From Pseudomonas serbica (GTDB lineage: Bacteria; Pseudomonadota; Gammaproteobacteria; Pseudomonadales; Pseudomonadaceae): 64,000 nucleotides of DNA. Below the pieces are notes generated by a model. The model was not told the DNA's origin. It worked only from the letters and a program-made list of their open reading frames with translations, and made no database searches. Location of the stretch: contig NZ_JAQIYM010000007.1 in assembly GCF_028823535.1 (NCBI RefSeq), positions 1 to 64,000 of the forward strand. The letters are read 5' to 3'. How positions within the stretch are numbered: the stretch's first letter is position 1; each line of letters opens with the position of its first letter. The translations under genes were made by a program, and so were the position numbers. This document shows, piece after piece, positions 7,089-15,433 of this stretch.

Positions 7089-8905
7089 CCATGCCCGCGG
7101 TCCTTCTTCGCTTCACTTCGCTGCTCGACCAGTCCCGGCGTGCCTTGCTCCTGGTCTGGGGCACCTCGCGCGCATTGTTCCTGGGCCTGGTGTTGGCCAC
7201 GCTGGTCGCCGGTGTGCTACCGGCTTTGGCGGCATGGCTGGGGCAGCGCATTGTCGACGCCGTGGTCTTTGCCATGCAGTTGCATGCGCAGCAGGGCAGT
7301 GCGCCTTTGTGGCCGGTGGTGCGTTATGTACTGCTGGAGGCGGGTGTGCTGGCCTTGCTGTCTGGCGCCCAGCGTGCGCTGTCGGTGCAGCAGTCGCTGT
7401 TGCGGGTGCAACTGGGGCAGAAGGTCAACACCATGATTCTGGAAAAGGCCCAGACGTTGTCGCTGGTGCAGTTCGAGAATTCGGAGTTCTACGACAAGCT
7501 GGTGCGGGTTCGGCGCGAAGCCTCGACCCGGCCGTTGGCGCTGGTAATGAAGTCGCTGGGGCTGATCCAGAACCTGATCGTGCTGATCAGCTTCGGCGTG
7601 TTGCTGGTGCATTTTTCGCCCTGGGCGCTGGTGTTGCTGGTGGTCGGCGCGTTACCCGTGTTTTTTGCCGAGGCGCACTTTTCCGGGGATGCCTTTCGCC
7701 TGTTTACCCGGCGTGCGCCGGAGAGCCGGCAGCAGAATTACATCGAGACGTTGCTTTCCCATGAGGGCTACATCAAGGAGGTCAAGCTGTTCGGTTTCGC
7801 GCCGCTGCTGTTGCAGCGTTACCGCGACACCTTTGCCAGGCTTTATGCCGAGGACCGGCGGCTGACCTTGCGTCGCGATGGCTGGGGCTTTGTCCTCGGC
7901 CTGCTGGGCACCGCGGCGTTCTACCTGGCCTATGCCTGGGTGGTGGTCGATGCCGTCCACGGCAACATCAGCCTCGGCCAGATGACCATGTACCTGGTGT
8001 TGTTCAAGCAGGGCCAGGCGGCGGTGAGCAGCAGCCTGAGCGCCATCAGCGGCCTGTATGAGGATGGCCTCTACCTGTCGAGCCTCTATGAATACCTGGC
8101 CGAACCCGTGGTCGCCGACACTGGCCATCTGACGGTGGGTGCGGTGCCTGGCGATGGCTTGCGCTTCGAGAACGTCGGCTTCCGTTATCCGGGAGCCAGT
8201 CGCGACGCGCTGGTGGGCATCGACCTGCACCTGGTGCCGGGACGCAGTTTAGCGCTGGTGGGGGAGAACGGTTCGGGCAAGACCACGCTGATCAAACTGT
8301 TGACCCGGCTCTACCGTCCCGATCAAGGACGCATCCTGCTCGACGGCAGCGATCTGCAGGCCTGGGAGGAAGATGCGCTGCGTCGGCGCATAGGGGTGAT
8401 TTTCCAGGACTACATTCGCTACCAGTTTTCCGTTGGCGAGAACATCGGTGTGGGCGACACGCTGGCGTTCAGCGATGAGCAGCGTTGGCAGCACGCCGCC
8501 ACCGAAGGCATGGCCGCGCCGTTCATCGAGCGACTCGATCGCGGCTACGCCACGCAACTGGGGCGCTGGTTTGCCGGCGGGCTGGAGCTGTCCGGCGGGC
8601 AGTGGCAAAAAATCGCCCTGTCGCGAGCCTATATGCGCCGCGATGCCGATATCCTGATCCTCGACGAGCCGACCTCGGCGCTCGACCCGGCGGCGGAAGC
8701 GGCAGTGTTCGAGCATTTCAGCCAGCACACCCAGAACCGCATGACCCTATTGATCTCCCACCGTTTTTCCAGCGTGCGCAACGCCGATCACATCATCGTG
8801 CTGGATCAGGGCGCCATCCTTGAACGTGGCGATCACGACACCCTGGTCACGGCGGGCGGGCGTTATGCGCAGCTGTTCGACCTGCAGGCACGGGGCTATC
8901 GATAA
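7064..8905 (+). CDS. ABC transporter, fused permease and ATP-binding protein (exporter type)
   Basis: A 613-residue half-size ABC exporter. The N-terminal part (about residues 20-330) is a six-helix membrane domain. The C-terminal nucleotide-binding domain has Walker A GENGSGKTT (near residue 400), the signature LSGGQWQK, Walker B ILILDEPTSALD and the switch His in LLISHRFSSVRNAD. AAGGAG lies five bases before the ATG. There is no N-terminal peptidase domain, so it is not a C39-processing bacteriocin exporter; the helical part resembles exporters of peptides or lipids found near lantipeptide-like genes. It overlaps the proline-rich microprotein, which suggests (inference) that the two are functionally linked. 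Confidence 0.85.
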   Translation: MAASARQVAMPAVLLRFTSLLDQSRRALLLVWGTSRALFLGLVLATLVAGVLPALAAWLGQRIVDAVVFAMQLHAQQGSAPLWPVVRYVLLEAGVLALLSGAQRALSVQQSLLRVQLGQKVNTMILEKAQTLSLVQFENSEFYDKLVRVRREASTRPLALVMKSLGLIQNLIVLISFGVLLVHFSPWALVLLVVGALPVFFAEAHFSGDAFRLFTRRAPESRQQNYIETLLSHEGYIKEVKLFGFAPLLLQRYRDTFARLYAEDRRLTLRRDGWGFVLGLLGTAAFYLAYAWVVVDAVHGNISLGQMTMYLVLFKQGQAAVSSSLSAISGLYEDGLYLSSLYEYLAEPVVADTGHLTVGAVPGDGLRFENVGFRYPGASRDALVGIDLHLVPGRSLALVGENGSGKTTLIKLLTRLYRPDQGRILLDGSDLQAWEEDALRRRIGVIFQDYIRYQFSVGENIGVGDTLAFSDEQRWQHAATEGMAAPFIERLDRGYATQLGRWFAGGLELSGGQWQKIALSRAYMRRDADILILDEPTSALDPAAEAAVFEHFSQHTQNRMTLLISHRFSSVRNADHIIVLDQGAILERGDHDTLVTAGGRYAQLFDLQARGYR

Positions 8906-8908
8906 TCC

Positions 8909-9886
8909 TCAGGAATCCTGGGCATCCGCTGACACCATAGGCCTGGCGATTTGCGGCTTGGCCTGCATCAGGCCTTGCAGCGCCTGGCGATACTGGCTGC
9001 CGCCCCGGCTCATGCTGTTGTTGTGGGTGCCGCCGGGCACCAGTAACAGGCGCTTGGGTTCACTGGCGGCATTGAACAACTGCTGACTGAACCTCGATGG
9101 CATGAACTGATCGGCCAGGCCATGGACCACCAGCAACGGCATGTCGATGGCGACGATCTTGTCGATGGAGTCGAACTTCTGCGACAGCAGCCAGCGCACC
9201 GGCAGCCAGTTCACCGGGAGGTTGTTGTCGGCTACTTGCGCCACGGCATCGCCCAGGGAAGTGAAGGTCGACTCGATCACCAGCCCGCGCACCGGAACCG
9301 GGTGTTTTGTCTTTTTCGCCCGGGCGGCCAGGTCCGCCGCCAGGTCGATGGCCACCGCGCCACCCAGGGAGTGGCCGTAGATCAGGCGCTTGCTGGCGTC
9401 CGGCTGAATCACCGTGAAACGCTCCCAAGCCGCTCGGGCGTCTTCATAAACGCTGGCTTCCGACGGCAGATCACCTTTGCTCTGGCCAAAACCCCGGTAG
9501 TCGATCGCCAGCACCGAATAGCCCATGGCGCGCAACTGCTCGATGCGAAAAGCCTGGCCGGTCAGGTTCCAGCGCACGCCGTGCAGGTAGAGGATCGATG
9601 GCGCATCGCGACTCGCGGCTGGCCACCACCAGGCATGCAGGTTTTGCCCGGCCTTGAAGTCCGCGGGCTTGATGTCGAATTCCTGTACATCCCGGGGCAA
9701 GCCGCGATACCAGCCGGCGGTACCCGGTTCGATGCGAAACAGCAGTTCGCGCTCTTTGTACTGGAGTGCGCCGCAACCCACGGGCACGCCGACGACCAGC
9801 GCGGCCATGCACAGCAGCGGCAGCCAGCGCAGGCGCAGATGAGTGAGCAGGGCAGAGGGCATCGGCTGGTTCACCGGCATGGACAT
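8909..9886 (-). CDS. Alpha/beta hydrolase, probable lipoprotein
   Basis: A 325-residue serine hydrolase. After a charged N-terminus comes a hydrophobic segment ending VGVPVGCG (Cys38), which may be a lipobox or a signal anchor, placing the enzyme outside the cytoplasm. The catalytic core shows LYLHG at the oxyanion hole, the nucleophile elbow GHSLGG (Ser173), the acid in LLVVHGLADQFMP and His in GGTHNN. The arrangement is like the ABHD13/YfhR group. It converges on the ABC exporter gene with only three bases between stop codons. The substrate is unknown. Confidence 0.8.
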   Translation of the reverse strand: MSMPVNQPMPSALLTHLRLRWLPLLCMAALVVGVPVGCGALQYKERELLFRIEPGTAGWYRGLPRDVQEFDIKPADFKAGQNLHAWWWPAASRDAPSILYLHGVRWNLTGQAFRIEQLRAMGYSVLAIDYRGFGQSKGDLPSEASVYEDARAAWERFTVIQPDASKRLIYGHSLGGAVAIDLAADLAARAKKTKHPVPVRGLVIESTFTSLGDAVAQVADNNLPVNWLPVRWLLSQKFDSIDKIVAIDMPLLVVHGLADQFMPSRFSQQLFNAASEPKRLLLVPGGTHNNSMSRGGSQYRQALQGLMQAKPQIARPMVSADAQDS

Positions 9887-9954
9887 GAAGCTCGCGTTTT
9901 AACAGATGCGCGCGTGGAGTGGGGGAAAATGCGACGGTCGTTAGGACGCCTCCT

Positions 9955-9981
9955 TGTGGGAGCGGGCTTGCTCCCACAGGG
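9955..9981. repeat. REP-like hairpin
   Basis: A single palindrome with arms TGTGGGAGC and GCTCCCACA around GGGCTT. It is the same family as the paired elements elsewhere in the window and sits between the hydrolase start and the end of the quinone oxidoreductase gene, where it could act as a terminator or mRNA-stabilising hairpin. Confidence 0.75.
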
Positions 9982-9994
9982 TCTTGCGTTGCTT

Positions 9995-10993
9995 TCAGTC
10001 AACGCGCAGCACGATCTTGCCGATATGATCGCCAGCTTCCATCCGCGCATGGGCCTGCGCCGCCTCGGTGAGCGCATATACCTTGTCGATCATCGGCAGG
10101 CAACGCCCGGCCGCGAGCACGGGCCATACGTATTCGCGCAGTTGTTCGGCGATCGAGGCTTTTTCTTCCCGGGTGCGCGGACGCAGCAGCGAACCGGTGA
10201 CCGTCGCGCGTTTGCCCATGATCGCCAGCAGGTCGACGTCCTTGCCGACGGCGCCGCCGAGAAAACCCAGCATGACCAGTCGGCCTTCCATGCCCAATGC
10301 CGCGATATTCTGGTTCAGGTATGAACCGCCCATGATGTCGAGGATGACATTGACGCCCTTGCCGGCGGTTTTTTCCTGGATGACCTGGACAAAGTCCTGA
10401 TCGCGATAGTTGATCGCTTCGGCCCCCAGTTGGCGGATCACCGCGCACTTTTCTTCGCTGCCCGCCGTGGCGAATGCCTTGACGCCGAATTCGCGGCACA
10501 ACATCAAGGCGGTGGTGCCGATGCCACTGGTGCCGCCGTGAATCAGCGCGCGCTGGCCTTTGCTGGCGCCGCCCATGTCGAACAGGTTGGCCCACACCGT
10601 GAAGAAAGTTTCCGGGATCGCCGCCGCTTGCACCCAGTCCATGCCTTCGGGAATCGGCAGCGCCTGGCTGGCCGGGACCGCGCAATACTGCGCATAACCG
10701 CCGCCATTGGTCAGCGCGCAGACCTTGTCGCCGACGATGAAAGCGCTGACACCTGCACCCACGGCGACCACTTCACCGGCCACTTCCAGCCCGGGGTTCG
10801 GGTTCATGCCGGGCTTCATCGGGTACTTGCCGGCGCGTTGAATCACATCGGGACGATTGACCCCGGCGGCGTGCACGCGGATCAGCACTTCATCGTCGCC
10901 CGCCTTGGGCAAGGGCACCTGGCGCGGTTGCAGGACTTCAGGGCCACCGGGTCGGGTGATTTCAATCAGGGTCATGTCTTTGGGCAAATTCAT
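9995..10993 (-). CDS. NAD(P)H-quinone oxidoreductase, zinc-independent MDR family (PIG3-like)
   Basis: A 332-residue medium-chain dehydrogenase/reductase lacking the zinc ligands, of the quinone oxidoreductase group. It has VHAAGVNRPDVIQRAGKYP near the N-terminus, GLEVAGEVVAVGAG, the catalytic region IPETFFTVWANLF, and the NADPH-binding motif GGTSGIGTTA, followed by the expected Rossmann strands. The ending AGDHIGKIVLRVD is typical of the family. It probably reduces quinones or enones with NADPH. It lies 30 bases downstream of the MFS transporter gene on the same strand and may be co-transcribed with it. Confidence 0.9.
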   Translation of the reverse strand: MNLPKDMTLIEITRPGGPEVLQPRQVPLPKAGDDEVLIRVHAAGVNRPDVIQRAGKYPMKPGMNPNPGLEVAGEVVAVGAGVSAFIVGDKVCALTNGGGYAQYCAVPASQALPIPEGMDWVQAAAIPETFFTVWANLFDMGGASKGQRALIHGGTSGIGTTALMLCREFGVKAFATAGSEEKCAVIRQLGAEAINYRDQDFVQVIQEKTAGKGVNVILDIMGGSYLNQNIAALGMEGRLVMLGFLGGAVGKDVDLLAIMGKRATVTGSLLRPRTREEKASIAEQLREYVWPVLAAGRCLPMIDKVYALTEAAQAHARMEAGDHIGKIVLRVD

Positions 10994-11025
10994 TTCATAT
11001 ACCTGTGTGGAGAATCAAAAGATCT

Positions 11026-12249
11026 TCATGGGCAATTGGCCTGAACACGCTGCACAGGTCGATTCAATAATCGCGTGGCCAACTCCAGCAACAACGCCAC
11101 GACAATCGCTCCCGCCGCAATCACGAACATCAACCCATGATGGCCGCCGCTGGCATTGAACAGGGCGGAATAAGCGAACCCGGAAATGGCCTGGAAGGTG
11201 GCAAACGATACGGTGGCGCGGCTCCAGACCACCTGTTGCTGATGATGCTCGGGAACCAGTTCGTGAACCCGCGCCAGTGCCAGCGGCACGATGCCCGGGG
11301 GGAACGAACCGAGGATCAGCGCGAGCAGGGCCAATACCGTGAAGGAACTGGAGATCGACAGCAGCGCCACAGCGATCGCCTGTATGACCAGCACCAGGCG
11401 AATACTCGGCTTCGCCCCCAGTTGATCCGCGAGAAAACCATAGCTCACCGGCCCGACAATCGCGCCCAGGCCGTACATCACCCAGATCAGCGCGCCGACA
11501 TGTGGCCCGGCCCCGAGGCCGCGAGCCACGTAATCGACCAGGAATACCATGGCCGGCACCAGCCCCGCCGCCATAAGTGCGTATTGGGCAAACAGCAAGT
11601 AAACGCCCGGGTGGGTGCGGGTCGACGCGGCATCGGCCGTCGCTGTCGTCGTGGCCTGTGGTGCCGCTGACGGCCAGCCAAACCAGCTGATGGCGGTCAG
11701 TAGCAGTGCCAGCAAGCCGAGGCCCAACCAGGTTTGTTGCAGGCCCAGGCTCAACAACGGCGGGACGATCGTTCCCGATCCGGCAATGCCCAGCCCGATG
11801 CCGAGAAAGATCGCGCCACTGGCCAGGCCTTTGCGCGAGGCCGGCACGTGCGGCAACACCGTCGCGGCCACCAGCACCATGATCGCGCCGCCGGCGACGC
11901 CCGAGAGCAAACGCCAGCCGAAAAACCAGCTCACCGACAATGGGAATGCACAGGCAAAAAACGACAGTGTGACCGCCAGCATCATCAGGCGCAGCGCGGT
12001 TCTGTTGGACGAGCGCCGCGCCAACGGGTGGCCGATCAGCGCACCGATCAGGTAGCCCACCAGGTTGGCGGCGCCGAGGTACACCACGTCGCTGGCGGAA
12101 AACCAATGGGCCTGGATCAGCGCGGGAATCAACGGTGTATAGGCGAAACGCGCCAGGCCGATACTGACCAGGCTGGCACTGAGACCGGCGAATATGGGCA
12201 GCCAGATGGCGCTACGTGGTGTGCCGGGGGAATCCGCTGCACTGGGCAT
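11026..12249 (-). CDS. MFS transporter, YbfB/YjiJ family
   Basis: About 407 residues with twelve predicted membrane helices. The start is set at ATG 12249, which has AGGA eight bases upstream; a GTG at 12273 would add eight residues. YbfB/YjiJ-like landmarks are ISLGLARFAYTPLIPALI-type helix 1 text (here SIGLARFAYTPLIPAL), LVGYLIGAL, and FRLLSG-like GWRLLSGVAGG. Likely a cytoplasmic-membrane efflux protein with unknown substrate. The divergent LysR regulator 113 bases away is the natural candidate to control it and the quinone oxidoreductase gene downstream. Confidence 0.85.
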   Translation of the reverse strand: MPSAADSPGTPRSAIWLPIFAGLSASLVSIGLARFAYTPLIPALIQAHWFSASDVVYLGAANLVGYLIGALIGHPLARRSSNRTALRLMMLAVTLSFFACAFPLSVSWFFGWRLLSGVAGGAIMVLVAATVLPHVPASRKGLASGAIFLGIGLGIAGSGTIVPPLLSLGLQQTWLGLGLLALLLTAISWFGWPSAAPQATTTATADAASTRTHPGVYLLFAQYALMAAGLVPAMVFLVDYVARGLGAGPHVGALIWVMYGLGAIVGPVSYGFLADQLGAKPSIRLVLVIQAIAVALLSISSSFTVLALLALILGSFPPGIVPLALARVHELVPEHHQQQVVWSRATVSFATFQAISGFAYSALFNASGGHHGLMFVIAAGAIVVALLLELATRLLNRPVQRVQANCP

Positions 12250-12362
12250 GGGTGATGTCCTGTAGGTTTGCACTGATGTCCAGCATAACCAGCTTTGTTG
12301 AAGCGTAAGTGCAGCGATTTCACGCTACAGTGATGCATAAATGCATCGTGAAGGAGGAGCCT

Positions 12363-13259
12363 ATGAATTGGGATGACGCACGGGTATTCCTGGCGGTCTG
12401 CCGCGAATCGACCTTGCGTGGCGCTGCGCGGGTGCTGGGGGTCGACCAGGCCACGGTCGGCCGGCGAATCGCGGCGCTGGAAAAGTCTTTGAGCGCAACG
12501 CTGTTCCTGCGCACATCCGAGGGTTATGCATTGACCGCGGTGGGCGAAGCAGCGATGCGTGCCATCGAGAAAATGGAGCATTCGGCGCTGGAACTGCAGC
12601 GCCGCATCCAGGGCCTCGATGATCGGCTGACGGGCACCGTGCGGGTTACCACCACCGACTCGCTGGCCATCGACTTCCTGATCCCGGCCGTCGCGCGGTT
12701 GCATCAACGTCACCCCGACGTGCGGGTGCAACTGGACGCCTCGACGCAAATCCTCAGCCTGGCCAAGCGCGAAGCCGACATCGCCGTGCGTAATACCCGG
12801 CCGGAAAACCCGGACCTGATCGCCCGGCGCATCGCCCGGTGGCCAGTGGGCCTGTTCGCCTCGCAAGCCTACGTCGATGCCCACGGCGTTCCCGAGCCGG
12901 GATCGGCGTTCGAGGGGCACGATCTGGTGGTGTATCAGCCGTATTTGCAGGCTTGCAAGGACATGACCCTGGTCAGTGAACCCATGGGGCGCGGGCGGAT
13001 TGTCGCGAGCCTGAGTTCCAGCCTGCTGGTGCGGCGTTCCATTGCCGCGGGAATCGGGATCGGGGAAATCCCGGTGTACGTGGGGGAGAGGGATGGGCTG
13101 GTCCGACTGTGGCCGGAGCGTACCCGGCCGTTGCCGTATGACGTGTGGTTGGTGACCCACGCGGACCTTCGACATACGGCGAGGGTCCGTGTGGTGATTG
13201 ACGAGATTGTCGAAGGGTTTTGTGGGAGCGAGCCTGCTCGCGATGAACGTCAACGATAA
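12363..13259 (+). CDS. LysR-family transcriptional regulator
   Basis: A 298-residue LysR regulator starting at ATG 12363 (MNWDDARVFLAVCRESTLRG) after AAGGAGGAG. The helix-turn-helix is at residues 15-40 (AARVLGVDQATVGRRIAALE), and the rest is the effector domain. It is divergent from the YbfB/YjiJ transporter. The last 13 codons (from about CGSEPARDER) are encoded by one arm of a REP palindrome, so the C-terminus has been rewritten by the repeat; the regulator would otherwise end near EIVEGF. Confidence 0.9.
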   Translation: MNWDDARVFLAVCRESTLRGAARVLGVDQATVGRRIAALEKSLSATLFLRTSEGYALTAVGEAAMRAIEKMEHSALELQRRIQGLDDRLTGTVRVTTTDSLAIDFLIPAVARLHQRHPDVRVQLDASTQILSLAKREADIAVRNTRPENPDLIARRIARWPVGLFASQAYVDAHGVPEPGSAFEGHDLVVYQPYLQACKDMTLVSEPMGRGRIVASLSSSLLVRRSIAAGIGIGEIPVYVGERDGLVRLWPERTRPLPYDVWLVTHADLRHTARVRVVIDEIVEGFCGSEPARDERQR

Positions 13260-13321
13260 CGCGTGCGCCCTGGAAAACCGCGTTGTCCTTGCGTTCTTCG
13301 CGAGCAGGCTCGCTCCCACAG
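13221..13321. repeat. REPIN (paired inverted REP elements)
   Basis: Two REP arms in inverted orientation, TGTGGGAGCGAGCCTGCTCG at 13221 and its complement ending at 13321, separated by about 50 bases. The left arm overlaps the 3' end of the LysR gene; the right arm stops just before the pirin gene's stop codon. Such pairs are typical of fluorescens-group Pseudomonas. Confidence 0.85.
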
Positions 13322-13323
13322 GG

Positions 13324-14046
13324 TTATGGCAATTCTGGCAACTCGTTCGCACGGAGATCGAACACCAGCACCTCGGCATCCACGCCGTTGCTCAAGGTCA
13401 GCAACTGCTCCTCGCGAACTCGCACACCGTCGCCTTCCTGCAGTGGCACGCCGTTCAGTTCGACGCGACCGCGAGCCACATGCACATACGCATATCGATC
13501 GGTGGCCAGTTCCAGCGTGGCACTTTCCTTGCCATCGATCAGGCCGGCGAATACCCGCGCGTCCTGGCGCACCTTCAGCGAACCCTGGGCGCCGTCGGGG
13601 GAGATGATCAATTGCAGGCGACCGCGTTTCTTTTGCGTACTGAAATGTTCTTGCTGATAACGGGGCTTGGCGCCACTGACATCCGGGACGATCCAGATTT
13701 GCAGGAAGTGCACGGGCCGTGAGTCCGAATGGTTGAACTCGCTGTGCGCCACACCGCTGCCGGCGCTCATCAACTGCACATCGCCAGGGCGGATCACCGA
13801 GCCGGTGCCCAGGGTGTCCTTGTGTTCCAGCGCGCCTTCAAGTACGTAGGAGAAAATCTCCATGTCGCGGTGCGGGTGCTGGCCGAAGCCTTTACCGGCG
13901 GCCACGCGGTCATCGTTGATCACCAGCAGATCGGAAAAACCCTGTTCTTTGGGGTTGCGATAGCTGGCGAAGGAAAAGGTATGGAACGACTTCAGCCAGC
14001 CGTGATTGGCCAGGCCACGATCCGATGCTTTGCGAAGAGTCAGCAT
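13324..14046 (-). CDS. Pirin family protein (YhhW-like)
   Basis: A 240-residue bicupin of the pirin/YhhW group. The N-terminal cupin has the metal-binding pattern GQHPHRDMEIFSYVLEGALEH, followed by SAGSGVAHSEFNHSD, with His and Glu ligands in place. The second cupin is degenerate (AYVHVARGRVELNGVPLQEGDG). E. coli YhhW has quercetin 2,3-dioxygenase activity, and pirins bind Fe or similar metals; the physiological role in Pseudomonas is usually unknown. It is convergent with the LysR gene across the REPIN. Confidence 0.9.
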   Translation of the reverse strand: MLTLRKASDRGLANHGWLKSFHTFSFASYRNPKEQGFSDLLVINDDRVAAGKGFGQHPHRDMEIFSYVLEGALEHKDTLGTGSVIRPGDVQLMSAGSGVAHSEFNHSDSRPVHFLQIWIVPDVSGAKPRYQQEHFSTQKKRGRLQLIISPDGAQGSLKVRQDARVFAGLIDGKESATLELATDRYAYVHVARGRVELNGVPLQEGDGVRVREEQLLTLSNGVDAEVLVFDLRANELPELP

Positions 14047-14183
14047 GATGAAATCTCCTGTGGGGACGGTGATTCGTCCGAGTGAGGAGAAGGTTAATGT
14101 TTACCAGTGGATGCAATAAGTAGATGAAAATTGAAATACTGTCTCTTTGAAGTTGACAGTGATGTGCGTGTAGGCGCGGTATC

Positions 14184-14277
14184 CTGTGGGTGCGGGCTTG
14201 CTCGCGAAGGTGGTATGTCAATCACCAACATTGTTGAATGTAATATTGCATTCGCGAGCAAGCCCGCTCCCGCAGTG
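14184..14277. repeat. REPIN (paired inverted REP elements)
   Basis: Arms CTGTGGGTGCGGGCTTGCTC at about 14184 and GAGCAAGCCCGCTCCCGCAG ending near 14275, with a spacer containing the ATTGTTGAATGT motif common to the other REPINs here. It fills most of the space between the pirin and GlxA-type genes. Confidence 0.8.
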
Positions 14278-14322
14278 GGACCGTGTATGTATCCCTTTTT
14301 TTGATCCAGTGATCTTGAACCC

Positions 14323-15273
14323 ATGAAAACCGTGGCAATGGTGCTGTTCCCCGACTTTCTCCTGCTCGACATGGCCGGGCCGATGGAGGTGTTTTCCATC
14401 GCCAATCGTTACCTCAAGCCCGACGACCACTATGTGCTGACGACCCTTGGCACCGAACCCGGCGCATTGCGCGCGTCCAATGGCGTGAGGGTGCAGGCGG
14501 ACATGCCGGTCGAGCAGGCTTGTGACGGCTATGATTTGCTGCTGGTACCCGGTGGCCCCGGTGCCTACAACGAAAAACATCCGCGCTTGCTTCAATGGCT
14601 CAAGCACAACGTGAGTCGATCCAGGACCTTTGGTTCGATCTGCACCGGGGCGTTTGTGCTGGGGCACGCCGGTTTGCTCGACGGCTATCGCGTGACCACC
14701 CACTGGCATTACACCGAACGGATGATCAAGGCATTCCCCGGGGTGACGGTCGAGACCGATCAGATTTACGTCCAGGACCGCAACCTCATCACGTCCGGGG
14801 GCGTCACCGCCGGCATTGACCTGGCACTGGCCGTGGTCGCCGAAGACCATGGCAAGAAAGTCGCCCAGGACGTGGCCAAGGTGTTGTTGGTGGTCATGAA
14901 ACGCCAGGGCGGCCAGGCGCAGTTCAGCCCGCTGATGGCGGCAGTGGCCCCCCATGAGACGCCGATCACCCGGGTGCAGAACCATGTGCTCGAGCACCTG
15001 GACGAAGCCTTCAGCATCGAACGCATGGCCGGTCTGGCCAACATGAGTGCGCGCCATTTCGCCAGGGTCTTCGCCCGGGAAGTGAATATGACGCCCATGG
15101 AATTTCTGCAAAGCGCACGTATCGACTGCGCCAGGAACCTGTTGGAGACCGCTGACCTGCCGCTCAAGACCGTCGCCTTCAAAAGTGGTTTCGGCAGCGT
15201 GCGGCACATGCGATTCCTGTTCAGTGAAAAGCTCGGCCTGACCCCGACCCAGTACCGCGAGCAGTTCAGCTAG
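14323..15273 (+). CDS. GlxA-family AraC-type transcriptional regulator with DJ-1/PfpI domain
   Basis: A 316-residue protein. The N-terminal half is a class I glutamine-amidotransferase-like (DJ-1/PfpI) domain: MVLFPDFLLLDMAGPMEVF, LLLVPGGPGAYNE and the nucleophile-elbow segment GSICTGAFVLGHAGLLDG with Cys in place. The C-terminal half is an AraC double helix-turn-helix (FSIERMAGLANMSARHFARVF and LKTVAFKSGFGSVRHMRFLF). GlxA-type regulators sense small nitrogenous metabolites; the ligand here is unknown. It is a single-gene unit. Confidence 0.9.
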   Translation: MKTVAMVLFPDFLLLDMAGPMEVFSIANRYLKPDDHYVLTTLGTEPGALRASNGVRVQADMPVEQACDGYDLLLVPGGPGAYNEKHPRLLQWLKHNVSRSRTFGSICTGAFVLGHAGLLDGYRVTTHWHYTERMIKAFPGVTVETDQIYVQDRNLITSGGVTAGIDLALAVVAEDHGKKVAQDVAKVLLVVMKRQGGQAQFSPLMAAVAPHETPITRVQNHVLEHLDEAFSIERMAGLANMSARHFARVFAREVNMTPMEFLQSARIDCARNLLETADLPLKTVAFKSGFGSVRHMRFLFSEKLGLTPTQYREQFS

Positions 15274-15433
15274 CGCCTTTGTCCGTTGTGCGCACCCTGA
15301 TGGCCGTGACGCTCCCCCCGTGGCGGTTGAACCGTCATCGGGGCCTGCCAAGATACCGCTGAACTCATTGCAAGGAAGGTACGGAGCCTGGATGGACTCG
15401 TGTGCCGAGCAGGTTTCCAGCGGGTGAAGACGC

